From an uncultured Gammaproteobacteria bacterium (GTDB lineage: Bacteria > Pseudomonadota > Gammaproteobacteria > GCA-001735895): DNA of 60,614 bases. The stretch is taken from contig CAJXUC010000016.1 in assembly GCA_913061315.1 (NCBI GenBank), forward strand, positions 1 to 60,614, in the 5' to 3' direction. This document shows positions 26,037 through 37,666 of this stretch, in pieces. A program made the position numbers and the translations under genes. Under the pieces are notes generated by a model that did no database searches, had not been told where the DNA came from, and saw only the letters and a list, made by a program, of their open reading frames with translations. Within the stretch, counting starts at the first letter, position 1; the number at the start of each line of letters is the position of its first letter.

Positions 26037-29000
26037 ATGAAAGACTTACTTAATTTATTAAAGAAGCAGGGCCAGGTTGACGACTTTGATCATATCAAGG
26101 TTGGCTTAGCATCTCCTGATATGGTTCGCTCATGGTCTTATGGCGAAGTCAAAAAGCCTGAAACTATTAATTATCGTACCTTTAAGCCAGAGCGTGATGG
26201 TTTGTTTTGTGCCAAAGTTTTTGGTCCGGTTAAAGACTTTGAGTGTTTGTGTGGAAAATACAAGCGCCTCAAGCACCGTGGTGTCGTGTGTGAGAAATGT
26301 GGTGTCGAAGTTACGCAGACTAAAGTTCGTCGTGATCGTATGGGACACATTGAATTAGCTTGTCCGATTGCTCATATTTGGTTTCTTAAATCGCTACCAT
26401 CGCGTATTGGTTTGTTGCTTGATATGACACTACGAGATATTGAACGTGTACTTTACTTCGAAGGTTTTGTTGTTATTGATCCAGGTATGACGACGCTCGA
26501 AAAAGGGCAGCTTTTAAATGATGAGATGTACCTAGAAGCGACTGAAGAATTTGGTGATGATTTTAACGCCAAGATGGGTGCTGAAGCTATTTTTGAGTTA
26601 TTGAAAGAAGTTGACCTTAAAAGCGATACGATTACTCTTCGGGAAGAAATCGAAAGCACAAAATCTGAAACAAAATTTAAGCGTTTGTCTAAACGTCTAA
26701 AGCTGGTTGAAGCATTTATCGATTCTGGTAATAAGCCTGAATGGATGGTTATGACCGTTCTTCCAGTCTTACCACCCGATCTACGTCCTTTAGTACCTCT
26801 CGATGGAGGACGATTTGCAACCTCCGACTTGAACGATTTGTATCGTCGAGTGATTAATCGAAATAACCGTCTCAAGCGATTGCTGGAATTAAACGCCCCC
26901 GATATTATTGTACGCAACGAAAAGCGTATGCTTCAAGAGTCAGTGGATGCGTTACTTGATAATGGCCGACGTGGACGCGCTATCACTGGTACCAACAAAC
27001 GGCCTTTAAAATCGTTGTCAGACATGATCAAGGGTAAGCAAGGTCGTTTCCGTCAAAACCTACTAGGTAAGCGAGTCGATTACTCTGGTCGTTCGGTTAT
27101 TGTTGTTGGTCCAACCCTTAAGTTGCATCAATGTGGTTTACCGAAAAAAATGGCGCTTGAATTATTTAAGCCTTTTATTTTTAGTAAGCTTCAGCTTCGT
27201 GGCCTAGCGACAACTATTAAAGCTGCTAAAAAACTGGTTGAACGAGAAGTAGCCGAAGTTTGGGACATCCTTGAAGAGGTTATCCGTGAACATCCAATCA
27301 TGCTTAATCGTGCCCCAACACTTCATCGTTTGGGAATTCAGGCTTTTGAACCCACTCTCATCGAAGGTAAAGCAATTCAGTTGCATCCATTAGTTTGTAC
27401 CGCGTTCAACGCTGACTTTGACGGCGATCAAATGGCTGTTCACGTGCCGTTGTCAATCGAAGCGCAGTTAGAAGTACGAACGCTAATGATGTCCACTAAC
27501 AATATACTTTCGCCAGCCAACGGCAAGCCTATCATTGTACCGACTCAGGATATTATCTTAGGTCTTTACTACATGACTCGGGAAAAGATTAATTCTACTG
27601 GCGAAGGCATGGTGTTTAGTGATGCTAAAGAAGTGTTACGTGCCTATCAAACGAACGTTGTTGCATTGCAAGCTAAAATTGAATGCCGAGTGGTAGAATA
27701 TACGAAAGATGACGAAGGCAATAAAATTGCTCACAAACGACGTGTTGAAACTACCGTAGGTCGAGCTATTTTAAGTGAGTTGCTACCTAAAGGTTTATCT
27801 TTCGACCAAATTAATAAAACATTAGATAAGAAAAATGTCTCAAAGTTAATTGACGCCTGTTATCGAGATGTTGGCCTTAAAGACACCGTTATTCTTGCCG
27901 ACCAATTGATGTATACCGGTTACAAGTATGCGACCAAATCGGGCATATCAATCGGTGTTAATGACATGATTATTCCTGACGAAAAGGCTGCGCTTATTAG
28001 TGCAGCAGAAGCAGACATTAAAGAAATTGAAAAGCAATGGTCGACTGGACTAGTTACTTCAGGTGAACGTTATAACAAAGTAGTTGATATTTGGTCTCAT
28101 ACGAATGACAAAGTTGCCCGTGCAATGATGGTTGAGATTGGTAAAGAAACAGTTACTGACGCTAAAGGTAAAAAGATTGTTCAGGACTCTTTCAATTCAA
28201 TTTTTGTAATGGCTGATTCTGGTGCTCGAGGCTCTGCAGCGCAAATTAGGCAGTTAGCCGGAATGCGTGGTTTGATGGCCAAGCCCGACGGTTCTATCAT
28301 TGAGAATGCTATAACAGCAAACTTCCGTGAAGGATTAGATGTTTTACAGTACTTTATTTCTACTCACGGTGCTCGTAAAGGTCTTGCAGATACTGCATTG
28401 AAAACAGCAAACTCAGGCTACTTAACGCGTAGATTAGTGGACGTATCACAAGATCTTGTCGTAAACGAAGATGACTGTGGCACAATGAAAGGCATTGTCT
28501 TAAAGCCAGTCATTGAAGGTGGCGATATTGTTGTCGAGTTGGGTGAGCGAGTGCTAGGTCGAACATTACAGCAAGACTTAATCGGCAACGATGGTGAAGT
28601 GTTAATTGCAAATGGCACACTGATTGAAGAAGCTGAAGTTGATATTATTGATGAGGTTGGTGTTGATGAACTGATTGTTCGTTCCGCAGTAACCTGTGAG
28701 ACCCGATATGGTTTATGCGTAAAGTGTTACGGCCGTGAATTAGCTCGTGGCCATGAAGTAGGCAAAGGCGAGGCTGTTGGTGTTTTGGCTGCTCAGTCCA
28801 TCGGTGAGCCGGGTACTCAGTTAACAATGCGGACTTTCCACATCGGTGGTGCGGCCAGTAGTTCTGCATCAGTCAATAGTATTGAGATCAAGAATCAAGG
28901 CACTGTTAAATTTCATAACGTAAAAACCGTTAAGAATTCGTCTGGTAAGTTAGTGGCCGTGTCACGTTCAGGTGAAGTTGGTATTATTGATGTTAACGGA

Positions 29001-30275
29001 CGTGAAAAAGAACGTTATAAGATTCCTTATGGTTCTGAGTTTGTGGTTAAGGACAATCAAAAAGTTAAAGCCGGTCAAACAGTAGCTAATTGGGATCCAC
29101 ACATGCACCCAGTCATTACCGAGGTTGCTGGTAAGGTTAAGTTTTCAGATTTTATGGAAGCAGTAACGGTTCAGCATCGAGTTGATGACACCACGGGCCT
29201 TACTTCAATTGAAGTAATGGATGACTCCATTCGGTCTAACGCGGGTAAAGAGCTGCGTCCAACTATCGAGTTAATTGATAGTAAGGGTGAGGCCTTGTGT
29301 TATGCAGGGACTAATATCCCAGCACATTACATGTTACCCGGTGGCGCATTCGTGAATGTTTCGGATGGTGCCTCTATATCGGTTGGTGACGTTATTGCTA
29401 GAATTCCGCAAGAATCATCGAAGAACCGAGATATTACCGGTGGCTTGCCACGAGTTGCTGATTTGTTCGAAGCTAGAAAGCCAAAGGAGCCAGCCGTACT
29501 TTCTGAAATGACGGGTGTTGTATCTTATGGTAAGGAAACTAAAGGCAAGAAGCGTTTAGTTATTACCAATAAAGATAATGAATCAATCGAGACATTGATT
29601 CCGAAATTTCGTCATATTAATGTGTTTGAAGGTGAGCATGTTGAAAAAGGCGAGGTTTTGGTTGATGGTGAGTTAGATTCTCATGACATTGTTCGCATTA
29701 AAGGTTTGCAGGACCTAACTACCTATATGGTTGATGAAGTTCAAGATGTTTATCGTTTGCAAGGTGTTGGAATCAACGATAAGCATATCGAAGTCATTGT
29801 TCGTCAAATGTTGCGTAAGGTTACAATTGTAAATGGTGGTGATACGCGTCTTATCCGTGGTGATCAGGTTGATAAATCACGAGTATTAGATTTAAATGAC
29901 AAAGCTGTATTATTGAATAAAATGCCAGCTACTTATACTCAAGATCTGTTGGGTATCACTAAAGCATCGCTCGTAACTGAGTCATTCATTTCAGCAGCTT
30001 CTTTTCAGGAAACAACTCGAGTCCTAACCGAGGCAGCCGTTAGAGGTGCTAAGGATGATCTGCGCGGACTGAAAGAGAATGTCATCGTAGGGCGACTGAT
30101 CCCTGCTGGAACCGGTCAGACCTATCATGAAGAGCGTCGTAAGCGCCGTATGAAACCCATTATGCCTGTAATGCCAGATATGTCTGAAGCAGTAGCGTCA
30201 ACAGATATTTTGGAAATGGTTGTAGATGCTCCTATCGACCCATCATTGGGTGCAGTGACAACTACTACGGAATAG
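26037..30275 (+). CDS. rpoC: RNA polymerase beta' subunit
   Basis: 1412 residues (E. coli 1407). The N-terminal zinc finger has [20 protein letters not shown], the clamp and lid follow, and the active centre [16 protein letters not shown] holds the three magnesium-binding Asp residues. The second zinc site is in [16 protein letters not shown], then come the bridge helix and trigger loop ([16 protein letters not shown]). An acidic C-terminal tail ([13 protein letters not shown]) extends a little past the usual end. It overlaps nothing and ends the rif operon at a hairpin terminator. Confidence 0.98.
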   Translation: MKDLLNLLKKQGQVDDFDHIKVGLASPDMVRSWSYGEVKKPETINYRTFKPERDGLFCAKVFGPVKDFECLCGKYKRLKHRGVVCEKCGVEVTQTKVRRDRMGHIELACPIAHIWFLKSLPSRIGLLLDMTLRDIERVLYFEGFVVIDPGMTTLEKGQLLNDEMYLEATEEFGDDFNAKMGAEAIFELLKEVDLKSDTITLREEIESTKSETKFKRLSKRLKLVEAFIDSGNKPEWMVMTVLPVLPPDLRPLVPLDGGRFATSDLNDLYRRVINRNNRLKRLLELNAPDIIVRNEKRMLQESVDALLDNGRRGRAITGTNKRPLKSLSDMIKGKQGRFRQNLLGKRVDYSGRSVIVVGPTLKLHQCGLPKKMALELFKPFIFSKLQLRGLATTIKAAKKLVEREVAEVWDILEEVIREHPIMLNRAPTLHRLGIQAFEPTLIEGKAIQLHPLVCTAFNADFDGDQMAVHVPLSIEAQLEVRTLMMSTNNILSPANGKPIIVPTQDIILGLYYMTREKINSTGEGMVFSDAKEVLRAYQTNVVALQAKIECRVVEYTKDDEGNKIAHKRRVETTVGRAILSELLPKGLSFDQINKTLDKKNVSKLIDACYRDVGLKDTVILADQLMYTGYKYATKSGISIGVNDMIIPDEKAALISAAEADIKEIEKQWSTGLVTSGERYNKVVDIWSHTNDKVARAMMVEIGKETVTDAKGKKIVQDSFNSIFVMADSGARGSAAQIRQLAGMRGLMAKPDGSIIENAITANFREGLDVLQYFISTHGARKGLADTALKTANSGYLTRRLVDVSQDLVVNEDDCGTMKGIVLKPVIEGGDIVVELGERVLGRTLQQDLIGNDGEVLIANGTLIEEAEVDIIDEVGVDELIVRSAVTCETRYGLCVKCYGRELARGHEVGKGEAVGVLAAQSIGEPGTQLTMRTFHIGGAASSSASVNSIEIKNQGTVKFHNVKTVKNSSGKLVAVSRSGEVGIIDVNGREKERYKIPYGSEFVVKDNQKVKAGQTVANWDPHMHPVITEVAGKVKFSDFMEAVTVQHRVDDTTGLTSIEVMDDSIRSNAGKELRPTIELIDSKGEALCYAGTNIPAHYMLPGGAFVNVSDGASISVGDVIARIPQESSKNRDITGGLPRVADLFEARKPKEPAVLSEMTGVVSYGKETKGKKRLVITNKDNESIETLIPKFRHINVFEGEHVEKGEVLVDGELDSHDIVRIKGLQDLTTYMVDEVQDVYRLQGVGINDKHIEVIVRQMLRKVTIVNGGDTRLIRGDQVDKSRVLDLNDKAVLLNKMPATYTQDLLGITKASLVTESFISAASFQETTRVLTEAAVRGAKDDLRGLKENVIVGRLIPAGTGQTYHEERRKRRMKPIMPVMPDMSEAVASTDILEMVVDAPIDPSLGAVTTTTE

Positions 30276-30305
30276 GGCTTTAAGCAAAGCTTGTTTTATT
30301 ACTGA

Positions 30306-30340
30306 GAACCAGCCAATCACTATTCGTTGTTGGCTGGTTC
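30306..30340 (+). terminator. Terminator after rpoC
   Basis: Perfect 11-bp stem: GAACCAGCCAA (30306-30316) and TTGGCTGGTTC (30330-30340), 13-base loop. A T-rich stretch (TTCTTTTT) lies about 13 bases downstream rather than directly after, so efficiency is uncertain. Confidence 0.65.
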
Positions 30341-31252
30341 AAAGTATTTATAATTCTTTTTAATACTGGCGTGAAATCCTGCTCAGTTTTTATTTTATCC
30401 CTCATCCCTCGCTAAATAATAATAGGCAATATTTAATTAACCTTAAGGTCAAATCCTAAAAGCGACATAAACGCAATTTAGTTTAGGCTTGACAGATGGT
30501 CCATTTGAGCGTGTTGCTAGTTCACATAAAAGTGATAAATAAATGGTCCGATATTGTAATGTGAAGGATCAATCTATTATTGGTATCTAAAATAATTAGC
30601 AAGTTTAAACATGCGTTAATTATGCCTCAGGTTATTTTAAGAAAAGAAATAGAAGTTTGTTGCCTGACAAAAATAATATGCTAAATATAAGATCCATATT
30701 ACACAGTTGTGCCAGGCCTTTTTTATGAACTAACATTCAAAAAAAAGATAAAAATCAATTTAACTGTCAACAGTTCTTTTTCTAAGCCAACCTAGGCGGT
30801 GAATGAAGCATCTCATAGAAACGTCTCAACTTTACCTAACAGAAAACTCAGATTAAATAGTAGTGGTCTAAAAACCAAATAGAGTTGACTCACTTAACTA
30901 TCAAGTCGACATAATGATTATTAAAACTTCTAGGTAAAGGACAGCTATCATCAATGAAATACTCTTGAATACTGGCAAGGAGAAAATTAATATGATGGTT
31001 CAAGGTTATTAACACCTAATAGAAGTTTCATTAACTAGGGTTAACGGTTGAATTTAAACTATGGATAAAGTTTAAGGCTAACCATTGGGTTTATATCCGA
31101 AGAAAAAGGTTCAGGCTGAATATATTAAATATTTTTGACTCAATAATGATTGTACAAGTCTAAGAGCTGTTGAGTAAGAAGGTTTAAAGCCATTAAGAGG
31201 GTGCCTAAATGAACAAGTCTTTAAACAGTCTTCATAAATGACAAAACAGCGG
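30341..31252. other. 900-base AT-rich non-coding gap between rif and str operons
   Basis: No gene is visible. It contains TTGACA at 30489. It also has a nested structure at 30662-30724: GCCTG/CAGGC outer arms, an inner AATATG/CATATT stem, then six Ts. TTGACT-19-CATAAT lies at 30885-30915. A strong AAGGAG site precedes a seven-codon frame (MMVQGY and stop) at about 30992. A hairpin at 31039-31083 has TTAAACT/AGTTTAA inner arms. Any of these could belong to a small RNA or leader; none is certain. Confidence 0.4.
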
Positions 31253-31281
31253 TTGACAGCAAGCCCTTTCGCCCCTAGAAT
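31253..31281 (+). promoter_or_regulatory. Strong sigma70 promoter of the str operon
   Basis: Consensus TTGACA (31253-31258), exactly 17 bases, then TAGAAT (31276-31281). The start site is predicted near 31288. A leader hairpin (CAGGC 31297-31301 with GCCTG 31316-31320, inner CACC/GGTG) follows directly. Confidence 0.85.
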
Positions 31282-31374
31282 TCTGCCTCCCAATATCAGG
31301 CCACCGTCGGGTGATGCCTGTTGTTTGTATATTGAAGATAAAATTATTAGTCTGCTCTAAGGAGAGTCGAATAG

Positions 31375-31749
31375 ATGGCAACAGTTAACCAGTTGGTGCG
31401 CAAGCCGCGCCAATCAAAGCGGTCCAAGAGTAATGTACCAGCCTTAGAGGCATCGCCTCAAAAGCGTGGTGTGTGCACTCGCGTTTATACCACAACGCCA
31501 AAGAAGCCAAATTCAGCCTTGAGAAAGGTTGCTCGTGTCCGTTTAACGACTGGGTATGAAGTGGCTTCCTATATTGGTGGAGAAGGTCACAACCTGCAGG
31601 AGCACTCAGTTGTTCTTGTTAGAGGTGGACGTGTTAAAGATTTACCGGGTGTTCGTTACCATGTTGTTCGTGGTAGTTTGGATACTCAGGGTGTTCCATC
31701 GCGTCGTCAAGGGCGTTCAAAATACGGCGCTAAGCGTCCCAAGTCATAG
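31375..31749 (+). CDS. rpsL: 30S ribosomal protein S12
   Basis: 124 residues, same length as E. coli. It sits at the decoding centre; the [11 protein letters not shown] loop keeps Lys43 and [13 protein letters not shown] keeps the second lysine, both the streptomycin-sensitive state. The ATG has an AGGAG tract upstream. First gene of the str operon, 12 bases before rpsG. Confidence 0.97.
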   Translation: MATVNQLVRKPRQSKRSKSNVPALEASPQKRGVCTRVYTTTPKKPNSALRKVARVRLTTGYEVASYIGGEGHNLQEHSVVLVRGGRVKDLPGVRYHVVRGSLDTQGVPSRRQGRSKYGAKRPKS

Positions 31750-31761
31750 GTTTTAAGAAAA

Positions 31762-32232
31762 ATGCCAAGACGTAGAGAAGTACCAAAAAGAGTGATTTTG
31801 CCAGACCCCAAGTTTGGTGATCTTCAAATTGCTAAATTCATTAATATGATTATGCGTAGTGGTAAAAAATCCACAGCGGAAAGAATTTTGTATTTTGCTT
31901 TAGACAATGTAGCGGCAAAGAGTCCAATGGATTCTATTGAGCTATTGGAAAAAGCGCTTGAAAATGTTCGTCCTGTTGTCGAGGTTAAATCTCGCCGAGT
32001 GGGTGGGGCAACTTATCAAGTGCCTATTGAAGTTCGTGTTTCACGTCGTAATACTTTGGCCATGCGTTGGTTAATTGACGCGGCTCAAAAACGTGGCGAA
32101 AAGACAATGGCCCAGAAGCTAGCTGGTGAATTACTAGACGCTTCAGAAAGTAAAGGTTCAGCGGTTAAGAAGCGTGAAGATACGCATCGTATGGCTGAAG
32201 CCAATAAGGCATTTGCTCACTTCCGTTGGTAG
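31762..32232 (+). CDS. rpsG: 30S ribosomal protein S7
   Basis: 156 residues. It nucleates assembly of the 30S head and lines the E site. Signature segments are [10 protein letters not shown] at the N terminus, [18 protein letters not shown], and [15 protein letters not shown] with its 16S-binding beta hairpin. In E. coli S7 is the translational repressor of the str operon, acting between rpsL and rpsG. The spacer here is only 12 bases, so that exact mechanism is unlikely unless it uses coding sequence. Confidence 0.97.
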   Translation: MPRRREVPKRVILPDPKFGDLQIAKFINMIMRSGKKSTAERILYFALDNVAAKSPMDSIELLEKALENVRPVVEVKSRRVGGATYQVPIEVRVSRRNTLAMRWLIDAAQKRGEKTMAQKLAGELLDASESKGSAVKKREDTHRMAEANKAFAHFRW

Positions 32233-32293
32233 TGACTACTAGCTGCTTTAAGTGGCTGTAATCTAGTAATAAGAAATTTAGGAAGGCAGCACG

Positions 32294-34396
32294 GTGGCTC
32301 GTACGACCCCGATAACTCAGTATCGTAATATCGGCATAATGGCCCATATTGATGCAGGAAAGACGACCACTACAGAACGTATATTGTTTTATACCGGTGT
32401 ATCTCACAAGATAGGCGAGGTTCACGACGGTGCTGCAGTGATGGATTGGATGGAGCAGGAGCAAGAACGGGGTATCACGATTACCTCCGCAGCTACTACT
32501 TGTTTTTGGAAGGGCATGGATGAGCAGTTTGAGGCTCATCGCATTAACATTATAGACACACCAGGGCATGTTGACTTTACTATTGAAGTTGAAAGGTCGT
32601 TAAGAGTCTTGGATGGCGCATGTGCAGTGTTTTGTGCAGTAGGTGGCGTTGAGCCACAATCCGAAACTGTTTGGCGTCAAGCAAATAAGTATGGAGTGCC
32701 AAGAATGGCATTCGTTAATAAAATGGATCGGCAAGGTGCGGATTTTGAGCGAGTCGTATTACAGATTAAAGATCGGTTAGGTAGTAACCCGATCCCAGTG
32801 CAAATCAATATTGGTTCAGAAGACCAGTTTAAAGGTGTTGTGGATCTGGTAAGAATGAGGGCAATTATCTGGGATGAATCCAATATGGGTACAACCTACG
32901 TTGAAGAAGATATTCCTGAAGCATTGCTACCGGAAACTACAGTTTGGCGTGAAAGGATGCTGGAAGCTGCGGCTGAAGCCAGCGATGATCTAATGGAAAA
33001 GTACCTTGAAGAGGGTGTTTTAAATGAAGATGAAATTTATCGAGGTTTACGAATTAGAACGCTGAGTGGTGAGATTGTCCCAACACTCTGTGGTAGTGCT
33101 TTTAAAAATAAGGGTGTTCAAGCAATGCTTGATGCCATCATTCGTTATATGCCGTCTCCATTAGATGTTCCTGCTATTAAAGGCGTTATTGGTGACGAGT
33201 CTTCGGATGTAGAGGAGGAGCGACTAGCTGATGACAAACAGCCTTTTGCGGCGCTTGCATTTAAGATAGCCACTGATCCTTTCGTTGGTAGCTTAACTTT
33301 TTTCCGAGTTTATTCGGGAACTTTGAAATCAGGTGATTCTGTTTTCAATTCAATTCGTGGAAAGAAAGACCGTGTTGGTCGCATATTGCAAATGCATGCT
33401 AATTCACGTGAAGAAATAAAAGAAGTTCGTGCGGGTGATATAGCTGCCGCGGTCGGCCTTAGAGATGTTGGTACAGGTGACACCCTGTGTGATGCATCGA
33501 GCAAAATTATGCTTGAGCGCATGATTTTTCCAGATCCCGTTATTTCGGTTGCAGTTGAACCTAAAACGCTTTCTGATCAGGACAAGATGGGAACCGCTCT
33601 TGGCAAATTGGCTAAGGAAGATCCCTCTTTTCAGGTGCATACAGACGAAGAGTCAGGTCAGACAATCATATCTGGCATGGGCGAATTACACCTTGATATT
33701 ATTGTTGACCGTATGAAGCGTGAATTTAATGTCGGCGCCAATATTGGTAAACCACAAGTTGCGTTTAGAGAAACAATACGTGACACGATTGATCAAGAAG
33801 GTAAGTTTATACGTCAAAGTGGCGGTCGAGGAATGTACGGTCATGTTTGCATTAAGTTAGAGCCACTAGCAGTGGGTTCTGGTTATATATTTGAAAATGC
33901 AATTGTAGGTGGTGTTGTTCCTAGAGAATATATATCAGCAATTGATAAAGGTATTCAAGAGCAGATGGATAACGGCGTTTTAGGTGGTTTTCCTTTAGTT
34001 GACATTAAAGTAACCCTGTTTGATGGGTCTTATCATGATGTTGATTCAAATGAAATGGCTTTTAAATTGGCGGGTTCTCAGGCAATGCGAGAAGGGGCTT
34101 TAGCTGCTTCACCGGTTTTACTTGAACCAGTTATGGGTGTTGAAGTAGTCACACCAGAAGATTACATGGGTGATGTGATGGGAGACCTGAATCGTCGGCG
34201 TGGTATTGTTGTTGGTATGGATGATTCGCCAGCAGGTAAGATAATTCGTGCCTCAGTGCCGTTGTCTCAGATGTTTGGATACGCAACTGATTTGCGTTCT
34301 GCAACACAAGGACGCGCTACTTACTCCATGGAGTTTGAGAAGTACGATGAGGCGCCAAAAAGTGTTGCTGATGCAATCATTAATGGCGGAAACTAA
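32294..34396 (+). CDS. fusA: Elongation factor G, str-operon copy
   Basis: 700 residues from a GTG start with AGGAAGG upstream. GTPase motifs are [21 protein letters not shown] and [10 protein letters not shown]; domain II-V landmarks include [17 protein letters not shown] and the domain IV loop region GGRGMYGHV. Its position between rpsG and tuf marks it as the standard translocase. The other EF-G gene (14142) is clearly less like the canonical protein, for instance in the G4-flanking and domain IV loops. The gene runs 52 bases into the tuf spacer. Confidence 0.97.
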   Translation: MARTTPITQYRNIGIMAHIDAGKTTTTERILFYTGVSHKIGEVHDGAAVMDWMEQEQERGITITSAATTCFWKGMDEQFEAHRINIIDTPGHVDFTIEVERSLRVLDGACAVFCAVGGVEPQSETVWRQANKYGVPRMAFVNKMDRQGADFERVVLQIKDRLGSNPIPVQINIGSEDQFKGVVDLVRMRAIIWDESNMGTTYVEEDIPEALLPETTVWRERMLEAAAEASDDLMEKYLEEGVLNEDEIYRGLRIRTLSGEIVPTLCGSAFKNKGVQAMLDAIIRYMPSPLDVPAIKGVIGDESSDVEEERLADDKQPFAALAFKIATDPFVGSLTFFRVYSGTLKSGDSVFNSIRGKKDRVGRILQMHANSREEIKEVRAGDIAAAVGLRDVGTGDTLCDASSKIMLERMIFPDPVISVAVEPKTLSDQDKMGTALGKLAKEDPSFQVHTDEESGQTIISGMGELHLDIIVDRMKREFNVGANIGKPQVAFRETIRDTIDQEGKFIRQSGGRGMYGHVCIKLEPLAVGSGYIFENAIVGGVVPREYISAIDKGIQEQMDNGVLGGFPLVDIKVTLFDGSYHDVDSNEMAFKLAGSQAMREGALAASPVLLEPVMGVEVVTPEDYMGDVMGDLNRRRGIVVGMDDSPAGKIIRASVPLSQMFGYATDLRSATQGRATYSMEFEKYDEAPKSVADAIINGGN

Positions 34397-34448
34397 GTTT
34401 AATCTCGGTCTAAGCCGACAAACTAATTTGTGATAGAGGAGCATTCTT

Positions 34449-35639
34449 ATGTCAAAAGCAAAATTTGAAAGAAACAAGCCCCACGTCAATGTGGGAACAA
34501 TTGGTCACGTCGATCATGGCAAGACTACGCTAACTGCAGCACTGACCAAAGTAATGGCAGAGCTACAAGGTGGTGAAGTTAAGGCATTCGCTGAGATCGA
34601 TAATGCGCCTGAAGAAAAGGCACGTGGTATAACCATTTCAACGTCTCACGTTGAATATGAGTCACATAACCGTCACTACGCACACGTCGATTGTCCTGGT
34701 CACGCTGATTATGTTAAAAACATGATTACAGGCGCGGCTCAAATGGACGGCGCGATTCTTGTTTGTTCTGCAGCAGATGGCCCAATGCCACAAACGCGCG
34801 AGCACATACTGCTTGCACGTCAGGTAGGTGTTCCCTATATCGTTGTTTTCATGAACAAAGCTGACATGGTCGACGACGAAGAGTTGTTAGAGCTGGTTGA
34901 AATGGAAATTCGTGAATTACTCGATACCTATGATTTTCCAGGCGACGACACCCCAATTATTACAGGTTCTGCTTTGAAGGCACTAGAAGGTGATGCAAGT
35001 GACATCGGTGTTCCCTCTATCATCAAGTTAGTTGAGGCATTAGATACCTATGTCCCCGAGCCTGAACGCGCTATTGAAGGTGACTACCTAATGCCAGTAG
35101 AGGATGTTTTCTCTATTTCAGGTCGTGGTACTGTTGTAACCGGTCGTATTGAGCGTGGTATTGTTAAGGTCGGCGAAGAGATTGCTGTTGTCGGTATTAC
35201 TGACACTATTAAGACCACCTGTACGGGTGTTGAAATGTTCCGAAAGTTGCTTGATCAAGGTCAGGCTGGTGATAACGTCGGTATTCTATTAAGAGGCACT
35301 AAGCGTGAAGACGTTCAACGCGGTCAAGTTTTAGCGAAGCCAGGTTCAATTACGCCGCACACAAAATTTGAATGTGAAGTGTATATTTTATCGAAAGATG
35401 AAGGTGGCCGTCATACGCCATTCTTTAATGGATATCGCCCACAGTTTTACTTCCGTACAACAGACGTGACTGGTGCTTGTGAATTACCTTCAGGTATTGA
35501 AATGGTAATGCCTGGTGACAACGTTAAGATGGAAGTTACCCTGATAGCGCCAATCGCAATGGACGATGGACTTCGCTTCGCAATACGTGAAGGTGGTCGT
35601 ACCGTTGGTGCGGGTGTTGTTGCTAAGATTCTTGCATAA
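34449..35639 (+). CDS. tuf: Elongation factor Tu, str-operon copy
   Basis: 396 residues with the same GTPase motifs ([19 protein letters not shown]) and domains II-III as the first copy. The nucleotide sequence appears identical to 16887-18077 through the stop codon and diverges at both ends outside the gene. A GAGGAGC site lies just before the ATG. It is followed at 30 bases by rpsJ with no terminator between, so rpsJ is very likely expressed from the str promoter. Confidence 0.97.
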   Translation: MSKAKFERNKPHVNVGTIGHVDHGKTTLTAALTKVMAELQGGEVKAFAEIDNAPEEKARGITISTSHVEYESHNRHYAHVDCPGHADYVKNMITGAAQMDGAILVCSAADGPMPQTREHILLARQVGVPYIVVFMNKADMVDDEELLELVEMEIRELLDTYDFPGDDTPIITGSALKALEGDASDIGVPSIIKLVEALDTYVPEPERAIEGDYLMPVEDVFSISGRGTVVTGRIERGIVKVGEEIAVVGITDTIKTTCTGVEMFRKLLDQGQAGDNVGILLRGTKREDVQRGQVLAKPGSITPHTKFECEVYILSKDEGGRHTPFFNGYRPQFYFRTTDVTGACELPSGIEMVMPGDNVKMEVTLIAPIAMDDGLRFAIREGGRTVGAGVVAKILA

Positions 35640-35669
35640 TAAATTCCCAAATAAATCGGATATATAGAC

Positions 35670-35984
35670 ATGGCTACTAATCAAACGATACGGATTCGCC
35701 TCAAGGCTTTTGATCATAGATTGATTGATCGTTCGGCAGCTGAAATAGTTGAAACAGCAAAACGAACAGGTGCTCGAGTAAAAGGTCCAATTCCTTTACC
35801 GACGCGTAAAGAACGTTTTACTATTTTGGTATCACCGCACGTTAATAAAGATGCTCGTGATCAATATGAAATTCGTACACACAAACGTTTGATGGATATT
35901 GTAGACCCTACAGATAAGACTGTTGACGCGCTGATGAAGCTCGATCTTGCAGCGGGTGTAGATGTTCAAATTAAGCTTAACTAA
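35670..35984 (+). CDS. rpsJ: 30S ribosomal protein S10
   Basis: 104 residues (E. coli 103). The core [21 protein letters not shown] and [20 protein letters not shown] are canonical. S10 is also NusE, the partner of NusB in antitermination and of NusG or RfaH KOW domains in coupling. Unusually, the strong promoter and hairpin lie after this gene, not before it, so it is grouped with tuf instead of leading the S10 operon. Confidence 0.97.
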   Translation: MATNQTIRIRLKAFDHRLIDRSAAEIVETAKRTGARVKGPIPLPTRKERFTILVSPHVNKDARDQYEIRTHKRLMDIVDPTDKTVDALMKLDLAAGVDVQIKLN

Positions 35985-36005
35985 TCAGATTTATTCTGTT
36001 ATAGT
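35977..36005 (+). promoter_or_regulatory. Promoter between rpsJ and rplC
   Basis: TTAACT (35977-35982), 17 bases, TATAGT (36000-36005), followed by GCGCGCCC. It overlaps the last codons of rpsJ and would start an rplC-first S10 transcript near 36012. Confidence 0.7.
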
Positions 36006-36014
36006 GCGCGCCCT

Positions 36015-36048
36015 CGCGGCCCGAAGCAGTTTTTTGTTTCGGGCCGCG
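36015..36048 (+). promoter_or_regulatory. GC-rich 5' hairpin of the rplC transcript
   Basis: Perfect 11-bp arms CGCGGCCCGAA (36015-36025) and TTCGGGCCGCG (36038-36048), with a T-rich 12-base loop. It would lie at the very start of the rplC mRNA. It could be a stabiliser or an L4-responsive leader; the Ts are in the loop, not after the stem. Confidence 0.65.
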
Positions 36049-36100
36049 ACTTCGATAAAAGCTGATTAAATCAGTAGTTTAGTTTCAGATGAGGTTAAAA

Positions 36101-36733
36101 ATGTCTCTCGGATTAGTAGGACGTAAAGTCGGTATGACCCGGGTTTTTTCTGATGACGGTGTATCAACTCCAGTTACCGTTATAGAAGTAGAGCCCAACC
36201 GTGTTTCACAGATCAAAACTGTAGAGACTGATGGTTATACCGCTGTTCAAGTTATTACAGGTACACGCCGTGCTAGTCGTGTGACAAAGCCGTTGGCTGG
36301 TCACTATCGTAAAGCAGGTGTAGAGCCGGGCCGTGGTGCTTGGGAATTTCGGGTCGATTCGGTTGAAGGCGTTGAACTTGGCTCTGAGATTCATGTTGGT
36401 ATTTTTGAGCAAGGTCAAATTGTAGATGTTGCTGGTGTTAGTAAGGGTAAGGGATTTCAGGGCGGTATCAAGCGTCATAATTTCACCATGCAGGATGCAA
36501 CGCATGGTAACTCTATCTCACATCGTTCAAACGGTTCGATAGGTCAAAACCAAACCCCTGGTCGAGTGTTCAAGGGTAAGAAGATGTCAGGGCATATGGG
36601 TGCGGCTAATGTCACTACTCAAAATCTCCAAATCGTAAGGATTGATGCAGAGCGCAACTTGGTCCTGATTCGTGGTGCAGTCCCTGGCGCAAAAAGTGGT
36701 GACGTAGTCATCCTTCCTGCGGTCAAGCAATAA
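36101..36733 (+). CDS. rplC: 50S ribosomal protein L3
   Basis: 210 residues from ATG 36101 with GAGGTTAAAA upstream; an ATG 12 bases earlier is less likely. Landmarks are [18 protein letters not shown] at the N terminus and the long loop [20 protein letters not shown] that reaches towards the peptidyl transferase centre, including the Gln that PrmB methylates in E. coli. It is the first gene downstream of the internal promoter and 27 bases before rplD. Confidence 0.97.
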   Translation: MSLGLVGRKVGMTRVFSDDGVSTPVTVIEVEPNRVSQIKTVETDGYTAVQVITGTRRASRVTKPLAGHYRKAGVEPGRGAWEFRVDSVEGVELGSEIHVGIFEQGQIVDVAGVSKGKGFQGGIKRHNFTMQDATHGNSISHRSNGSIGQNQTPGRVFKGKKMSGHMGAANVTTQNLQIVRIDAERNLVLIRGAVPGAKSGDVVILPAVKQ

Positions 36734-36760
36734 GAGCTATAAAGGTAGAGAATAGACGAA

Positions 36761-37366
36761 ATGGATATTACCATTCATAATTCAAAAAAGAAGGTGACTG
36801 TATCAGACGCCACCTTCGACGTAAGTTTCAATGAGCCTTTGGTTCATCAGCTTGTTGTGTCATATATGAGCGCAGCTCGTGCTGGTACTGTTGCCCAGAA
36901 AAATCGAGCTTCGGTCAGTGGTGGTGGTGCTAAGCCTTGGCGTCAAAAAGGTACGGGCCGAGCTCGTGCTGGTACTATTAGAAGTCCAATTTGGCGTTCT
37001 GGTGGCGTCACTTTTGCGGCTAGTCCTCGGGACTATACTAAAAAGTTAAATAAAAAAATGTATCGTGTGGGTATGCGTAGCTTAATATCTGAACTAATAC
37101 GCCAGCAACGTCTAATTTTAATTGAAGAGCTAGGTGTTGCCGAAGCAAAGACTAAGGTTATGATTGCTAAGCTCGAAGAGCTTGGTGTGAGTAATGCTTT
37201 AATTTTAACGGATGGTCTTGATTCTGCTGTTTATTTGGCTGCACGTAACATTCCGCATATCCAAGTAATGGATATTGCCGTTGTTGATCCCTTGAGCTTG
37301 GTTCGTCAAGAGCATGTGGTTATTGATAAGGCTGCGTTGAAAAAACTTGAGGAGCGCTTGTCGTGA
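36761..37366 (+). CDS. rplD: 50S ribosomal protein L4
   Basis: 201 residues, same as E. coli. The long loop RAGTVAQKNRASVSGGGAKP then WRQKGTGRARAGTIRSP lines the exit tunnel. In enterics L4 represses its own S10 operon by terminating and blocking translation at the S10 leader. The equivalent target here might be the hairpin at 36015. Its stop overlaps the GTG start of rplW by four bases. Confidence 0.97.
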   Translation: MDITIHNSKKKVTVSDATFDVSFNEPLVHQLVVSYMSAARAGTVAQKNRASVSGGGAKPWRQKGTGRARAGTIRSPIWRSGGVTFAASPRDYTKKLNKKMYRVGMRSLISELIRQQRLILIEELGVAEAKTKVMIAKLEELGVSNALILTDGLDSAVYLAARNIPHIQVMDIAVVDPLSLVRQEHVVIDKAALKKLEERLS

Positions 37367-37662
37367 ATGATCAAAGAATATTTCAGGTCCTTTTAGCACC
37401 GCATATATCTGAGAAGGCTGCCTTGTTAGGTGATGCTTCTAATCAGCATGTCTTTAAAGTGGCTACTGATGCTAAAAAAGGCGAGATTAAGATTGCTGTA
37501 GAGCAGTTATTTAACGTTAAAGTTTCCGATGTCCGTACACTTAATCAGAATGGTAAGTCTAAACGTATGGGGCAGAGGTTGGGTCGACGTAATAACTGGA
37601 AGAAAGCATATGTATCACTTGAACAAGGTCATGAAATTGATCTTGCATCTATAGGCGCATAG
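37363..37662 (+). CDS. rplW: 50S ribosomal protein L23
   Basis: 99 residues from a GTG that overlaps the rplD stop (GTGA), implying translational coupling. The fold is shown by [13 protein letters not shown], then [16 protein letters not shown] and [14 protein letters not shown]23 sits at the tunnel exit and is the docking point for trigger factor and SRP. rplB begins four bases after its stop. Confidence 0.96.
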   Translation: MNDQRIFQVLLAPHISEKAALLGDASNQHVFKVATDAKKGEIKIAVEQLFNVKVSDVRTLNQNGKSKRMGQRLGRRNNWKKAYVSLEQGHEIDLASIGA

Positions 37663-37666
37663 AACC

